Notes under the pieces: model-generated
Database searches by the model: none
The model's input: only the letters and a program-made list of their open reading frames with translations
What the model was told of the DNA's origin: nothing
In this document: piece by piece, positions 17,829 to 28,176 of the stretch
Layout: each line of letters begins with the position of its first letter
Numbering within the stretch: position 1 is the stretch's first letter
Source: Rosistilla ulvae
Lineage (GTDB): Bacteria; Planctomycetota; Planctomycetia; Pirellulales; Pirellulaceae
Direction: 5' to 3'
Assembly (NCBI RefSeq): GCF_007741475.1
Contig: NZ_CP036261.1
Location: 7,255,798 to 7,319,797 of the forward strand
Length of the DNA stretch: 64,000 bases
Position numbers and translations under genes: made by a program

Positions 17829-18259
17829 GCAATTATTCACCCATCAAAGGGTCAGTGAAGTAACTAATTTCGCCTTGTTCGCAATCCAAGTGTATCGGTA
17901 ATCGCGATTATTCGCTGCGTCGATTTCACCAGCCCGCATTCAGAAGTGGGCCCGGCAACGCTTCGACTCCCGTTAGCCTACGATACCGCTGCACTTTCTT
18001 CTAGGCATATAGCGTGCGACCTGCGTGCGTGCGAGCATACGATTATTGTAATCAGCTTTCACTGCGTCGCACGTAAAAGGACGTTTCGGCAGGGCTGATA
18101 AATGTTTGAGCTTCGGCAAACTTGCCGCCCCAAACTGCCGTCATCCCCAAGTCGTCAGTTCTCCACGTTCGTCGAAGCGGCTGACCGACCGCTCAATCGC
18201 TCTCGCACCCCCTCAAGTGGAACTGGCGTGCATCCCCAACCTATTGAAAGACACACCCG
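17829..18259. other. Intergenic region between divergent accD and the oxidoreductase gene
   Basis: About 430 bases with no credible gene. It must hold the promoters for accD (leftward) and for the oxidoreductase gene (rightward), but no -10/-35 pair stands out. Open frames starting near 18102 run into the oxidoreductase gene out of frame and are shadows. Confidence 0.6.
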
Positions 18260-19336
<1,077 letters not shown>

Positions 19337-19351
19337 AGGCATACCTGCCCG

Positions 19352-19693
19352 ATGACGGAACCGAATATGAACGCCGCTGAAAACTGGACAACGATCGCCA
19401 AATCCGAAGAGATCGAAGAGGGGATTGGCCGCGAGTTCCTTGTCGGCACGCGGATCGTCGCCGTCTTTCGAGTCGATGGCCAATTGTTTGCGATCGATGG
19501 AATCTGCCCGCATCAAGGCGGACCGTTGGCCGATGGAGCGGTTCGCGACGGCTGCGTCACCTGTCCCTGGCACGGCTGGCAATTCGAACTCACTTCGGGG
19601 CGGCATACGATCAGCGGCCGCAACTTGGCCGAAACGTTCCCGATCCGCGATCGCGACGGCATCGTCGAATTAATAGTCGCCGACGAGGTCTGA
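19352..19693 (+). CDS. Rieske [2Fe-2S] protein, NirD-like small type
   Basis: 113 residues from ATG 19352; a second ATG at 19367 would drop five residues. The two cluster-binding motifs are CPHQGGPLADG and CPWHGWQFEL (C-x-H then C-x-x-H), separated by the usual spacing. A stand-alone soluble Rieske ferredoxin of the NirD or biphenyl-dioxygenase ferredoxin type, without an oxygenase subunit nearby. It may pass electrons to the oxidoreductase upstream or to an unlinked partner; that is only inference from the gene order. Confidence 0.9.
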   Translation: MTEPNMNAAENWTTIAKSEEIEEGIGREFLVGTRIVAVFRVDGQLFAIDGICPHQGGPLADGAVRDGCVTCPWHGWQFELTSGRHTISGRNLAETFPIRDRDGIVELIVADEV

Positions 19694-19806
19694 ACAAACT
19701 TTCTTTCGAATATCGCTTTTTCCGACCAAGCTTCCCCACCGCTCAACGAACAGTGTGATGGTCGCCTTTCGCTCCGCGAAAGTGCGTTCGATGCGTCCGC
19801 CATACC

Positions 19807-19898
19807 AGCACGAAGCGCAAGCGAGTGATACGCGTAGGAACGATCGCCTCGCCTGCGTTTCGTGAGCGAACCGTTAACACTCGCTTGCGCTTCGTGCT
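19807..19898. repeat. Perfect 21-base inverted repeat around a 50-base loop
   Basis: Arms at 19807-19827 and 19878-19898 are exact reverse complements (AGCACGAAGCGCAAG... / ...CTTGCGCTTCGTGCT). Part of the right arm recurs again just after it (TTCGTGCTAG at 19904 on), so the element looks like a degenerate REP-like cluster. The surrounding gap (19694-20023) holds no gene. Confidence 0.75.
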
Positions 19899-20023
19899 AG
19901 TAATTCGTGCTAGCAATAAACCCGCAACGAATGCTGGCGAACGTTATATTGGATTACGTCTCACGACCGTTTCGATAACCACATTCCCCTGCGAAACCAC
20001 AAATCGCGTCCGGTGATGACAAC

Positions 20024-21700
20024 ATGAAATGGTATCAATCGCTCGCACGTTGGACGCTCCTGGCAGCCGTGGGCTTGCTGGGCGTCGGCTACCTTGCCAA
20101 CGGCCTATCGGGCGATGGACGATCGACGCAGCCGCCGCCGATACCGAAAGGCACCACGGCCAGCGAGACCGCCGATTGGATGGAGGTGGTTCGCGATGTC
20201 GACGCCGAATTCGAAACAACATGGACTCGCGAGAGTTTGTCGACAGCACCGGCCGCCGATTGGCAGACGGTCAGTCGCCGCGTCTCGCTGGCGCTGATCG
20301 GCAGCAGCATCTCGCTGGAGGATATGCGATGGTTGGAGTCGCTGCCCGAAGGGACGCAGGTCGATGCGTTGACCGAACGCTTGTTAGCCGACCACCGCTT
20401 CGCCGACTACTGGGCCGAACGTCTGGGCCGCGCATACGTCGGCGCCGACGAAGGCCCTTTTATCGTCTACCGCCGCCGACGCTTTATCACCTGGCTGTCG
20501 CAACAACTGCACGATCAAGTTCCCTACTCGCAGATCGTCCGCCAACTGATAACCGCCAAAGGGATCTGGACCGAAAATCCGCAAGTCAACTTCCTCACCG
20601 TGACGTTGGACACCACGGAGAAAGGCCGCGTCGATCCGGTCCGCCTGGCAGCCCGCACCAGCCGCGCGTTCTTGGGAATGCGGATCGATTGCCTGGAGTG
20701 TCACGACGACTTTCTGGGCAACGTCAACTTGGGAACCACTTCGGAACCGCTCGAAGGAACGCAGCGCGACTTCCATCACCTTGCCGCCTTCTACAGCACC
20801 GCTGCGAATTCGATTCAGGGGATTCGCGACGACGGCGAGGCTTACGAATATCAATTCCTTTACGAGGACGAGACCGAAGAGGTCGAACCGATCGTCCCGT
20901 TTCTGCCCGAACTGCTGACGACCGATCCCGCCGCCGACGACCTTCCCACGCGGCAACAGCTCGCCCACTGGGTCACCCATCCCGAAAACATCCCCGCCGC
21001 CCGCGCTGCGGTCAATCGCGTCTGGGCGTTGATGTTTGGTAAACCGTTGTCCGATCCAGTCGATGACATCCCGTTGCACGGTCCCTTCCCGGCTGGCCTG
21101 GATCGGTTGGCTCACGATTTTGCCGAGCATGACTGGGACCTGCGTCGCTTGATCCGGATCATCAGTCATCTGCAAACCTTTCAACTCGACAGTCGCTGCG
21201 ACTTCGAAGTCACCAGCGAACACGAGCAGGCTTGGGCGGTCTACCCGCTGATTCGTCTGCGTCCCGAACAGGTTGCCAGTTCGATCATCCAGTCGTGCCG
21301 TCTGGCCACGCTCGATCGCCAATCGGCTCTGCTGGTTCAACTGCAAGCCTTCGGCGAGAAGAACGACTTCATCAATCGTTATGGCGACACCGGCGAAGAC
21401 GAATTTGGACAGGATGCGATCACGATTACGCAACGGCTGTTGGCGATGAATGGCAAACTTGTCAACGAGCGGACCGGGGAGAACCCGTTCATGAATGCGT
21501 CGTCGCAGATCGCGATGTTCGCCACCGACGACGCCCACGCCGTGGAGATCACGTATCTATCGATCTTAAATCGGCGGCCGACCGACGAAGAGTCGGCCGC
21601 TTGGATTCGACAATCCGAACAGGGCGTCTCGCGTCGACAGTTCGTCGAAGACCTGTATTGGATCCTGATCAACAGCAGCGAATTCAGCTGGAACCATTAA
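20024..21700 (+). CDS. DUF1549/DUF1553 domain protein (Planctomycete PSD1-like family)
   Basis: 558 residues with an N-terminal membrane or signal segment (WTLLAAVGLLGVGYLANGL). The DUF1549 part contains RRFITWLSQQLHDQVPYSQI and ends near the CxxCH motif in GMRIDCLECHDDFLG, which could hold a haem c or a metal. The DUF1553 part contains RQQLAHWVTHPENIPAARAAVNRVW, DFAEHDWDLRRLIRII, LRPEQVASSIIQSC, and the C-terminal EITYLSILNRRPTDEES. The family is hugely expanded in planctomycetes, usually paired with DUF1501 as here, and is thought to act in polysaccharide-related metabolism; the reaction is unknown. Periplasmic location likely. Confidence 0.88.
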   Translation: MKWYQSLARWTLLAAVGLLGVGYLANGLSGDGRSTQPPPIPKGTTASETADWMEVVRDVDAEFETTWTRESLSTAPAADWQTVSRRVSLALIGSSISLEDMRWLESLPEGTQVDALTERLLADHRFADYWAERLGRAYVGADEGPFIVYRRRRFITWLSQQLHDQVPYSQIVRQLITAKGIWTENPQVNFLTVTLDTTEKGRVDPVRLAARTSRAFLGMRIDCLECHDDFLGNVNLGTTSEPLEGTQRDFHHLAAFYSTAANSIQGIRDDGEAYEYQFLYEDETEEVEPIVPFLPELLTTDPAADDLPTRQQLAHWVTHPENIPAARAAVNRVWALMFGKPLSDPVDDIPLHGPFPAGLDRLAHDFAEHDWDLRRLIRIISHLQTFQLDSRCDFEVTSEHEQAWAVYPLIRLRPEQVASSIIQSCRLATLDRQSALLVQLQAFGEKNDFINRYGDTGEDEFGQDAITITQRLLAMNGKLVNERTGENPFMNASSQIAMFATDDAHAVEITYLSILNRRPTDEESAAWIRQSEQGVSRRQFVEDLYWILINSSEFSWNH

Positions 21701-21728
21701 CCCCCACTCGCCTGCGGAAGTCCATTCC

Positions 21729-23030
21729 ATGAACATCGACTGTGGTTCACACGCTCACCTCTCGCGGCGCTCGCTGTTGCAATCCGCCGGCGCACTCAGC
21801 ATGACCGCATTGGCCAACCAACTGGCTCGCGGCAGCGAACAATCCTCGAAGCCTGTGCGGCCGAAATCGATCATCATCTTGTGGCTCAAAGGAGCTCCCA
21901 GCCAATACGAAACCTTCGACCCTCACGCCGGCACAAAATACGGCGGCGAAGTCGCAGCGATCGACACGACGGCTCGCGACGTGCAGATCTCTGAGTTTCT
22001 TCCGCAGACGGCAGAACAAATGCACCGCGTTGCGTTGGTCCGTTCGGTGACCAGCAAAGAAGGTGACCATCAACGTGCGTTTTACAACATCCAAACTGGC
22101 TGGCGTCCCGACCCGACCGTGGTCCATCCATCGATCGGATCGATCGTTTGCCATGAGCTTCCCGGCGGCGCGGACATTCCTCGGCACATCTCGATCCTGC
22201 CCGATAACTCCGCCGGACGCGGCGGCTATCTAGGAGCGAAATACGACGCATTTAAAGTCTACGATCCGGCTAATAAAGTCCCCGACATTCGGCCTTATGT
22301 CGGTGAGAAGCGGTTCCAGCGCCGCGTCGATGGTTTGATGGACGTGGTGGAATCGAATTTCCGCAAAGGCCGGTTGCGCGATCTCGATCGCGATCGCACC
22401 CTGCACGGGATCGCCACCAAGAGTGCGCTGACGATGATGGACAGCGATCAATTAGCAGCGTTTGAAGTCGACAAAGAATCGAAAGCGTTGCGATCTCAGT
22501 TCGGCGAGACAGCCTTTGGCCGTGGATGCCTTGCCGCAGCCCGGTTGATCGAAGTGGGAGTGCGATGTGTCGAAGTTGGCCTGTCGGGCTGGGACACCCA
22601 CGCCGACAATCACAACGGCCAGCGGACGCAGTGCGAAATCCTCGACCCCGCCTATGCGACGCTGTTGCAGGTGCTGGCCGATCGCGATCTGCTCGATTCG
22701 ACATTGGTCGTCTGCGGCGGCGAGTTTGGTCGGACGCCGAAGATCAATCCCGTCGGCGGTCGTGATCACTGGCCGCATGGCTTCTCGATCGCATTGGCCG
22801 GTTGCGGCTTGCGGCAGGGAATCGTCCACGGCGCAACCTCCCCCGACCCCAAGCTCGACAATAAGGAAAAGGATCTACTGACCAACGTCGCCGATCCGGT
22901 GACGGTTCAAGATATCCACGCCACGATTCTGAAGGCGTTGGAAGTCCGCTTCGAGCGCGAGCTGATCACGCCGATCGGCCGCCCGCTGAAGCTCAGCGAA
23001 GGAACGCCGATCGAATCGATCCTCTCCTAA
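21729..23030 (+). CDS. DUF1501 family protein (sulfatase-like fold)
   Basis: 433 residues. The N-terminus has a Tat-like leader, SRRSLLQSAGALSMTALANQ. Family motifs follow: SIIILWLKGAPSQYETFDPH, VRSVTSKEGDHQRAFYNIQTGW, CVEVGLSGWDTHADN, and VVCGGEFGRTPKINPVGGRDHWP, giving the metal-binding Asp/His set of the alkaline phosphatase-like superfamily. It starts 28 bases after the DUF1549 gene and the two form the standard planctomycetal pair. Substrate unknown. Confidence 0.9.
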   Translation: MNIDCGSHAHLSRRSLLQSAGALSMTALANQLARGSEQSSKPVRPKSIIILWLKGAPSQYETFDPHAGTKYGGEVAAIDTTARDVQISEFLPQTAEQMHRVALVRSVTSKEGDHQRAFYNIQTGWRPDPTVVHPSIGSIVCHELPGGADIPRHISILPDNSAGRGGYLGAKYDAFKVYDPANKVPDIRPYVGEKRFQRRVDGLMDVVESNFRKGRLRDLDRDRTLHGIATKSALTMMDSDQLAAFEVDKESKALRSQFGETAFGRGCLAAARLIEVGVRCVEVGLSGWDTHADNHNGQRTQCEILDPAYATLLQVLADRDLLDSTLVVCGGEFGRTPKINPVGGRDHWPHGFSIALAGCGLRQGIVHGATSPDPKLDNKEKDLLTNVADPVTVQDIHATILKALEVRFERELITPIGRPLKLSEGTPIESILS

Positions 23031-23055
23031 CGCATCGCCTCCGCCCGCCGCACTC

Positions 23056-23459
23056 GTTTAACCGCGTGGGCAACGCCCCGCGCATCCAAACACCAGACCG
23101 ACCCAAAACACGCGGCCCGATGGGCACGCGGTTAAACGAAATCCCCAACGCACAGCTGCTGTCGTTTAACCGCGTGGGCAACGCCCCGCGCGTCCAAACA
23201 CAAGACCAACCCAAAACGCGCGGCCCGATGGGCACGCGGTTAAACGAAATCCCCAACGCACAGCTGCTGTCGTTTAACCGCGTGGGCAACGCCCCGCGCG
23301 TCCAAGCACCAGACCAACCTAAAACGCGCGGCCCGATGGGCACGCGGTTAAACAAAATCCTCAACGCCCGCCGCGCTCGTTTAACCGCGTGGGCAACGCC
23401 CCGCGCGTCCAAACACCAGACCAACCCAAACGCGCGGCCCGATGGGCACGCGGTTAAAC
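23056..23459. repeat. Four-copy array of an 82-base inverted-repeat element
   Basis: Units at 23056-23137, 23164-23245, 23272-23353 and 23379-23459. Each begins GTTTAACCGCGTG and ends CACGCGGTTAAAC, an exact 13-base terminal inverted repeat, with inner arms (GGGCAACGCCCCGCG / CGCGGCCCGATGGGC) that extend the pairing imperfectly. Units are spaced 107-108 bases apart, and the 26-base spacers between units 1-2 and 2-3 are the same (AACGCACAGCTGCTGT). Related single copies lie at 36074-36140 and 38105-38138. Confidence 0.85.
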
Positions 23460-24719
23460 AAAATCGGCCGGGTTTCGGACTGTCTCAGTTCGCGACCTCC
23501 GAACATAAACCACTCCGGCAATCGTGATCACCGCCAACGACGCTCCTTGATACCAGGCGAGGCTCCGCTGCGAATCGCTTTCGGCCGTTGGTTCGACCGG
23601 CGATGGAATCCGTGGTGGCGTCGCGACGGTGGGCAACAGCGCCGCCGACAGCGAACGCTGTGGCGCGGCGGGCAGCATGCTTTCGAACGCCTTAAAAACT
23701 CCAATGCCAACATTCCAGCCTGCATTGGCGTTGGCGATCGATTCGCCCGACCGAGTCGGCTGCGGATCGGCGACCGTTCGCGAGCTGGAATCGTTCTCCA
23801 ACAGCAGTCCGCTGGTCTCCAATAACCACTGCTGGCTATTGCTCTCCGATGGGACAGCTTCCGCTGCAGTATCGGGATGCAACTCGGTCCCTTCGTGCAA
23901 TTCGAAAGCCTCGGGCTCCGCCGCCGGATCCTCTTCGGCCAGGTCTTCGATCGCCTGGTCCAATTGCTCGATTTGATCTCGGAACGCGTCGGATTGATTC
24001 AACCATTGATCGACCGCCTCGGCTGTGGACGGATTTGCGAACGTATCGCTCTCGGCTTCCAAGACTTGATCGAAGCTCTCTGGACTCAGCTCCCACAACT
24101 CTCCCCGCGGCGTGACCGATACCAACACGGTTTCGCCGGCGCCGTCGGCCGGAATGGAGCCAAGAACGTTTGGTTCGACCGAAATTCCGGGAACCGTAGG
24201 GTTCGAGTCGACGCCAGGCCCCGATGAAGAAACGACAGGCGTGCGAATTGGCGATGTCGAATCGCCAATCGACGTCGACGATGTTTCGTTGCGGATCGTC
24301 ACGTTGACAGCGTCGGGGAGCGTCGTTGACGATTGATCGTTGTCCGTGATGGTTGGCGTGCCGTCGTTGCTGCCGCGATCGCGACGTGGTGGACGTTCTC
24401 CGTTGCGATCCTCGCCGCGGCGCTCTCCCCCGGGACGCTGGTCATCCAAACGGCCTAACCGTGATTCTTCGCGATCCCCCGAATCGCGTGACTCGGGGCC
24501 GCCGCGATCGTTGCCCTCTAGAGCGGCTGCGTCGCGTGGGCCTGCATCGCGCGATCCACCATCCACGATCTGCGTGTCGGAAAATCGATCGCCTTGATCC
24601 CCGCGATATCCAAGGTCGTCGCTGGCCAATGTCAACGGATTGGCGCTCAGCATCCAGCGTCCCTCCAATTGCTCGAGCCTCAGTCGACGCGATGACGATC
24701 GTTTCAGTGGTGCTTTCAT
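23454..24719 (-). CDS. LEPR-XLL type exported protein with C-terminal membrane helix, hypothetical
   Basis: 421 residues from ATG 24719, in ATGA overlap with the kinase gene upstream; the longer frame from 24959 lies inside the kinase. It starts with basic residues and LRLEQLEGRWMLSA, the N-terminal signature of many planctomycetal surface proteins. Residues about 40-140 are a low-complexity Arg/Asp/Gly/Glu stretch; later parts are Ser/Thr/Pro- and acid-rich. A single helix near the C-terminus (LAVITIAGVVYVRRSR) is followed by basic residues, suggesting anchoring. Translational coupling to the kinase makes it a candidate sensor partner or substrate. The gene's 3' end touches the repeat array. 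No catalytic motif. Confidence 0.7.
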   Translation of the reverse strand: MKAPLKRSSSRRLRLEQLEGRWMLSANPLTLASDDLGYRGDQGDRFSDTQIVDGGSRDAGPRDAAALEGNDRGGPESRDSGDREESRLGRLDDQRPGGERRGEDRNGERPPRRDRGSNDGTPTITDNDQSSTTLPDAVNVTIRNETSSTSIGDSTSPIRTPVVSSSGPGVDSNPTVPGISVEPNVLGSIPADGAGETVLVSVTPRGELWELSPESFDQVLEAESDTFANPSTAEAVDQWLNQSDAFRDQIEQLDQAIEDLAEEDPAAEPEAFELHEGTELHPDTAAEAVPSESNSQQWLLETSGLLLENDSSSRTVADPQPTRSGESIANANAGWNVGIGVFKAFESMLPAAPQRSLSAALLPTVATPPRIPSPVEPTAESDSQRSLAWYQGASLAVITIAGVVYVRRSRTETVRNPADFV

Positions 24720-27373
24720 TGGGCCACCGCCAATTCGTTGACGGCAGCCAAATCGCGATCGGCTTGTTTTTCGGCGGCTCCGTTTCCGGCAGCCGCCGCG
24801 CGATAGCTGCCAGCCACCGCATCGATCGCTTGCCAACGTTTGCCGCGAGCCAAGCAGCGCAGCAAGCTGGAATAATGCGTCGGCAAAAAACGTTTCGCTT
24901 CGGCGTGCTGCGGGTCGATAGCCAATGCCTGCTGTTGTTGCTCGATCGCTCGCATCCACTGCGTTTCCGCGGCGGCCAAGTCACCGATCGCCAGCATCGA
25001 ACTGCCGCGATTGTGCAGCATCGCGCCGATGCGGCTGTGCCCCGAGGCGTCGTCGTCGCTGAGCTCCAGGCTCGCCTGCTGCAGCGAGATCGCTTCGTCC
25101 AACGCCTCGATCGCTTCAGCATGTTTGGCTTGTTTCTGAAACGCCATCGCGACGTTGTTCAAACTGGTCGCCAAATCGCGGCGATGCTGATCGATCGCCG
25201 GAGCGATGCTCAACAGTTGACGCTGCAGTCCGGCAGCGCGCGTGAACGCCTGCTCCGCCGAAGCCCAGCGTCCCGCGTGCATGTTCGCGGAACCAAGGTT
25301 ATTCAAAAGCGTCGCCAGTTCGCCCGAAGCGCTCAACCGATTCGATGACTCGCCAACCGAAGCGGCTCGGATTTGAATCGCTCGCTGCAACAGTTCGATC
25401 TCGCTGCGTGGATCGTCGACGGTGACGGCGCTCCGGTTGGCCAGCGCGGAAGCGAGTCCGCGAGCCGCCAGTTCGTTATCGGGTTTCCTTTCGACAATTG
25501 TCGTCAGCCGCGCAATCGCATCATCCAACAGGGGCCTCGCCTGAGCGACATCACCCAGCTGAATGAATAACAATGCCAGATTGTTTGTCGTTAACGCAAA
25601 CTCCGCCGCGTAACGCTCGTTTTCCGGATCGCTCTGCACCAAGGCGCGCTGGATCGCCAAAGCCTGCCGATAGATTTGCAATGCCTCGTTGGGCTCGCCG
25701 ATGTCGGCCAGTGCCAGCCCTAGATGATTCAGGTTTTGCGCGGCATGATACCGCGTTTCCACAGCCGATGGTTCGACAGGAATCGACTCAGGACTTTCGA
25801 TGATCGCCGCATAACCTTCGGCGGCGCGGCGAAAATGCCCGATCGCATCGCGCGGCGATTTTAACTCTTTGACGATCGTTCCGATCCGCGAATGGGTCCG
25901 AGCCACTTCCGCAGAGAGTTCAGGATCGCCCGTCGCTTGCGCGGCGAACTGTTCGTGATACCGCAGCGTCTGCAACAACAGCGCGTGCCGCACCTGTTCA
26001 GCTCCCGGCACGGAGGCCAATTGCTCAGCGACTTCGGTTCCCAGATGATCGACCGCCGATTGGGCGTGCCGGAAATATTGATCGCGTTGGACGGCGCTCC
26101 ATTTGGCGTCGTTGCTCTTTTGCAAGATGATCAAACTGCTGGCGACCAACCATAACATCGCCACCGCGCAGACCGAAGCGGCAACAGCGACCGAGCGACG
26201 ATGCCGCGCGGTCCAGCGTCCCATGCGGGCGACGACCGTCGGCGGCTTAGCCAATGTGGGTCGACCATCGAGGACCGCTCGCAGATCGGCAGCCAATTGG
26301 TCGGCCGATTCGTAGCGATCATCCTTGCGGCGAGCCATCGCTTTTTGCAACACCACGCTCAAGTCGGCGGGCGTGTGGGGCAACAGACTGCGCAGCCGTG
26401 GCGGTTCGTCCTGCTCGATCGCTCGCAGCAAGGTCGGTCCGTCGTCGCCGACAACGGCGGTTCGCAAAGTCAACATCTCGAACAGCGTCGCGGCCAGCGA
26501 ATAGATATCGGTCCGATGGTCGACCGCTTCGGCTTTGCCCGTCGCCTGTTCGGGGCTCATATAACGCATCGTTCCCAACAGATCGCCACTGACGGTCAGC
26601 GAGCGATCGTCTTGGCAGCGAGCCAAACCGAAGTCGGCGATCCAGATTTTGCCCGCCGAATCGAGCAGCAGGTTCGACGGTTTGACGTCGCGATGGACGA
26701 CGCCCGATGTGTGGGCATAATGCAGAGCGTCGGCGATATCGATCGCCCAAGCGACGATCGATCGCCAATCGCGCGACGTCGCGGCGGTCTCTCGCTGCTG
26801 CAAGATCCAAGCGTCGATGGGCAGCCCATCGATCAACTGCATCGCAAAATAGTGGATCCCACGCTCCGAACCGACACTGTAGACCGGGACGATGTGCGGA
26901 TGTTGCAGCAATCCCGCGGCACGGGCTTCGTTTTTGAAGCGGGCGATTTGGCGAGCGTCCAACAGCGACGCCATCGGCAACAGCTTTAAAGCGACCTGGC
27001 GGTTCAACGACTTCTGATTCGCTTCGTAAACGACTCCCATCCCACCGCGGCCGATCTCACGCTGGACCGTGAAATCGCCCAACGTCATCGGGCTGCCCGA
27101 GGTTGGCTGCAAGTCGCTGAATTGATCGCTCGGGTCTTGGAAGCCGACCGCGACGCCATACAGTGCGTCCAACTTGCTTAGATAGCTGGCGAAGACCTCC
27201 GACAGATCGGGGTTCTCGCGATCGAGCGTCTCCAGATCCAACGGCTCGCCCGATTCGAGCGACTGGAGATAGCGATCCAGTTGTTCGGTCAGGCGTTGCT
27301 TCTGATCCTCGTTCAACGCTCGCAGCAATTCCGGTTCGTCGCAGGAATCGAGCACCGAATCATTCACAGACAT
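24716..27373 (-). CDS. Transmembrane serine/threonine kinase with TPR repeats
   Basis: 885 residues. An N-terminal region of about 100 residues (RYLQSLESGEPLDLETLDRE, also seen in other planctomycete kinases) precedes a PknB-type kinase: glycine loop IGRGGMGVVYEA (107-118), lysine in VALKLL (130), HRDVKPSNLLLD, IADFGLA, MRYMSPEQATG. One membrane helix near 395-420 (SVAVAASVCAVAMLWLVASS) is followed by about 450 residues of tetratricopeptide-like repeats (LNHLGLALADIGEPNEALQI; LLNNLGSANMHAGRWASAEQ). The TPR part is predicted to be outside the cytoplasm. It overlaps the sigma factor gene by 14 bases and the LEPR-XLL gene by 4, giving a three-gene signalling unit. Confidence 0.9.
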   Translation of the reverse strand: MSVNDSVLDSCDEPELLRALNEDQKQRLTEQLDRYLQSLESGEPLDLETLDRENPDLSEVFASYLSKLDALYGVAVGFQDPSDQFSDLQPTSGSPMTLGDFTVQREIGRGGMGVVYEANQKSLNRQVALKLLPMASLLDARQIARFKNEARAAGLLQHPHIVPVYSVGSERGIHYFAMQLIDGLPIDAWILQQRETAATSRDWRSIVAWAIDIADALHYAHTSGVVHRDVKPSNLLLDSAGKIWIADFGLARCQDDRSLTVSGDLLGTMRYMSPEQATGKAEAVDHRTDIYSLAATLFEMLTLRTAVVGDDGPTLLRAIEQDEPPRLRSLLPHTPADLSVVLQKAMARRKDDRYESADQLAADLRAVLDGRPTLAKPPTVVARMGRWTARHRRSVAVAASVCAVAMLWLVASSLIILQKSNDAKWSAVQRDQYFRHAQSAVDHLGTEVAEQLASVPGAEQVRHALLLQTLRYHEQFAAQATGDPELSAEVARTHSRIGTIVKELKSPRDAIGHFRRAAEGYAAIIESPESIPVEPSAVETRYHAAQNLNHLGLALADIGEPNEALQIYRQALAIQRALVQSDPENERYAAEFALTTNNLALLFIQLGDVAQARPLLDDAIARLTTIVERKPDNELAARGLASALANRSAVTVDDPRSEIELLQRAIQIRAASVGESSNRLSASGELATLLNNLGSANMHAGRWASAEQAFTRAAGLQRQLLSIAPAIDQHRRDLATSLNNVAMAFQKQAKHAEAIEALDEAISLQQASLELSDDDASGHSRIGAMLHNRGSSMLAIGDLAAAETQWMRAIEQQQQALAIDPQHAEAKRFLPTHYSSLLRCLARGKRWQAIDAVAGSYRAAAAGNGAAEKQADRDLAAVNELAVAQ

Positions 27374-28109
27374 CGCGAGCTTCTCCCTGCGTCTTGAAGG
27401 CTTCCAGTGCTCTCAGCCAAAGCATCCGCACCGCACCGCCGGAACGATCCATCCGCTTGGCGATCTCGTCGAACGACATTCCCTGCAGGACGCGGAAGAC
27501 GATCACATCGCGATAGGGCGGATGCAGCTCGCTCAATTTGTCGGCCAACCAGACGGCGCGCTCACGCGCTTGCATCGGAGCGCTCGGCGATTCACCTCGG
27601 TTGGGCAGGATCGAAGCGAGGTTGATGGCGGAGTTTTCGAGTCCGTTGGCCACGGCGTCCAACGACACCTCGCGGCGGACGTCCCGCTTGGCGACTTTGA
27701 CATTCGCGGCAAAAGCGCGATGCAGCGTATGGATCAGAATCTGTCGCAGCCAGCACAACAGCTCTCCTTGGCTCTGGCCGCGAAAATCGCCGAAGTCGCG
27801 GTGGGCGGCCAACATCGCTTCCTGAACGATGTCCGACGGATTCAACCGGCGTTGCAGTCGGCGATCCAATTGCGTGCTGGCCAACAACGTTAAGTAGTTG
27901 GCGTACCATTGCAGCAAACGGCCCAAGGCTTCCGAATCGCCATCACGAGCCGCTTCCAGCAACGATTGAAATTCCTGCGTTTGGCCCGACTGGCTGCTGG
28001 AATCGGAACGGTGGGTCGAATCGGTTGCGATCACGATGTTTGCCTGCGCTGAAGGGTTTACCGGCTTCCAATAATGAGGAACGGAAACGTCGCGGTTTGT
28101 TTCAACCAC
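27360..28109 (-). CDS. ECF-type RNA polymerase sigma factor, planctomycete family
   Basis: 249 residues; a shorter product is possible because the first 45 residues are not part of the fold. Region 2 is visible as LLQWYANYLTLLASTQLDRR and NPSDIVQEAMLAAHRDFGDF; region 4 is ELHPPYRDVIVFRVLQGMSF followed by the helix-turn-helix DEIAKRMDRSGGAVRMLW. This matches the planctomycete-specific ECF groups that sit next to a Ser/Thr kinase and lack a classical anti-sigma factor. The kinase gene overlaps its end, so phosphorylation is the likely control. Confidence 0.88.
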   Translation of the reverse strand: MVETNRDVSVPHYWKPVNPSAQANIVIATDSTHRSDSSSQSGQTQEFQSLLEAARDGDSEALGRLLQWYANYLTLLASTQLDRRLQRRLNPSDIVQEAMLAAHRDFGDFRGQSQGELLCWLRQILIHTLHRAFAANVKVAKRDVRREVSLDAVANGLENSAINLASILPNRGESPSAPMQARERAVWLADKLSELHPPYRDVIVFRVLQGMSFDEIAKRMDRSGGAVRMLWLRALEAFKTQGEARDVCE

Positions 28110-28176
28110 GCGGCTGAGAAAATCAAATTTCCACAGCCGACCGATCCGCGTGCCAGTTCACCCCAAGTCAAACGGT

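Noticed and set aside
23056-23459. CRISPR array
   Set aside because: Repeats are 82 bases with palindromic ends, the spacers are largely identical, and no cas gene is present.
22993-23527. Open frames on both strands (22993-23424 minus, 23066-23527 plus) with 36-residue protein repeats
   Set aside because: They only read through the inverted-repeat array, whose unit of 108 bases is divisible by three. No signal, domain or ribosome site supports them.
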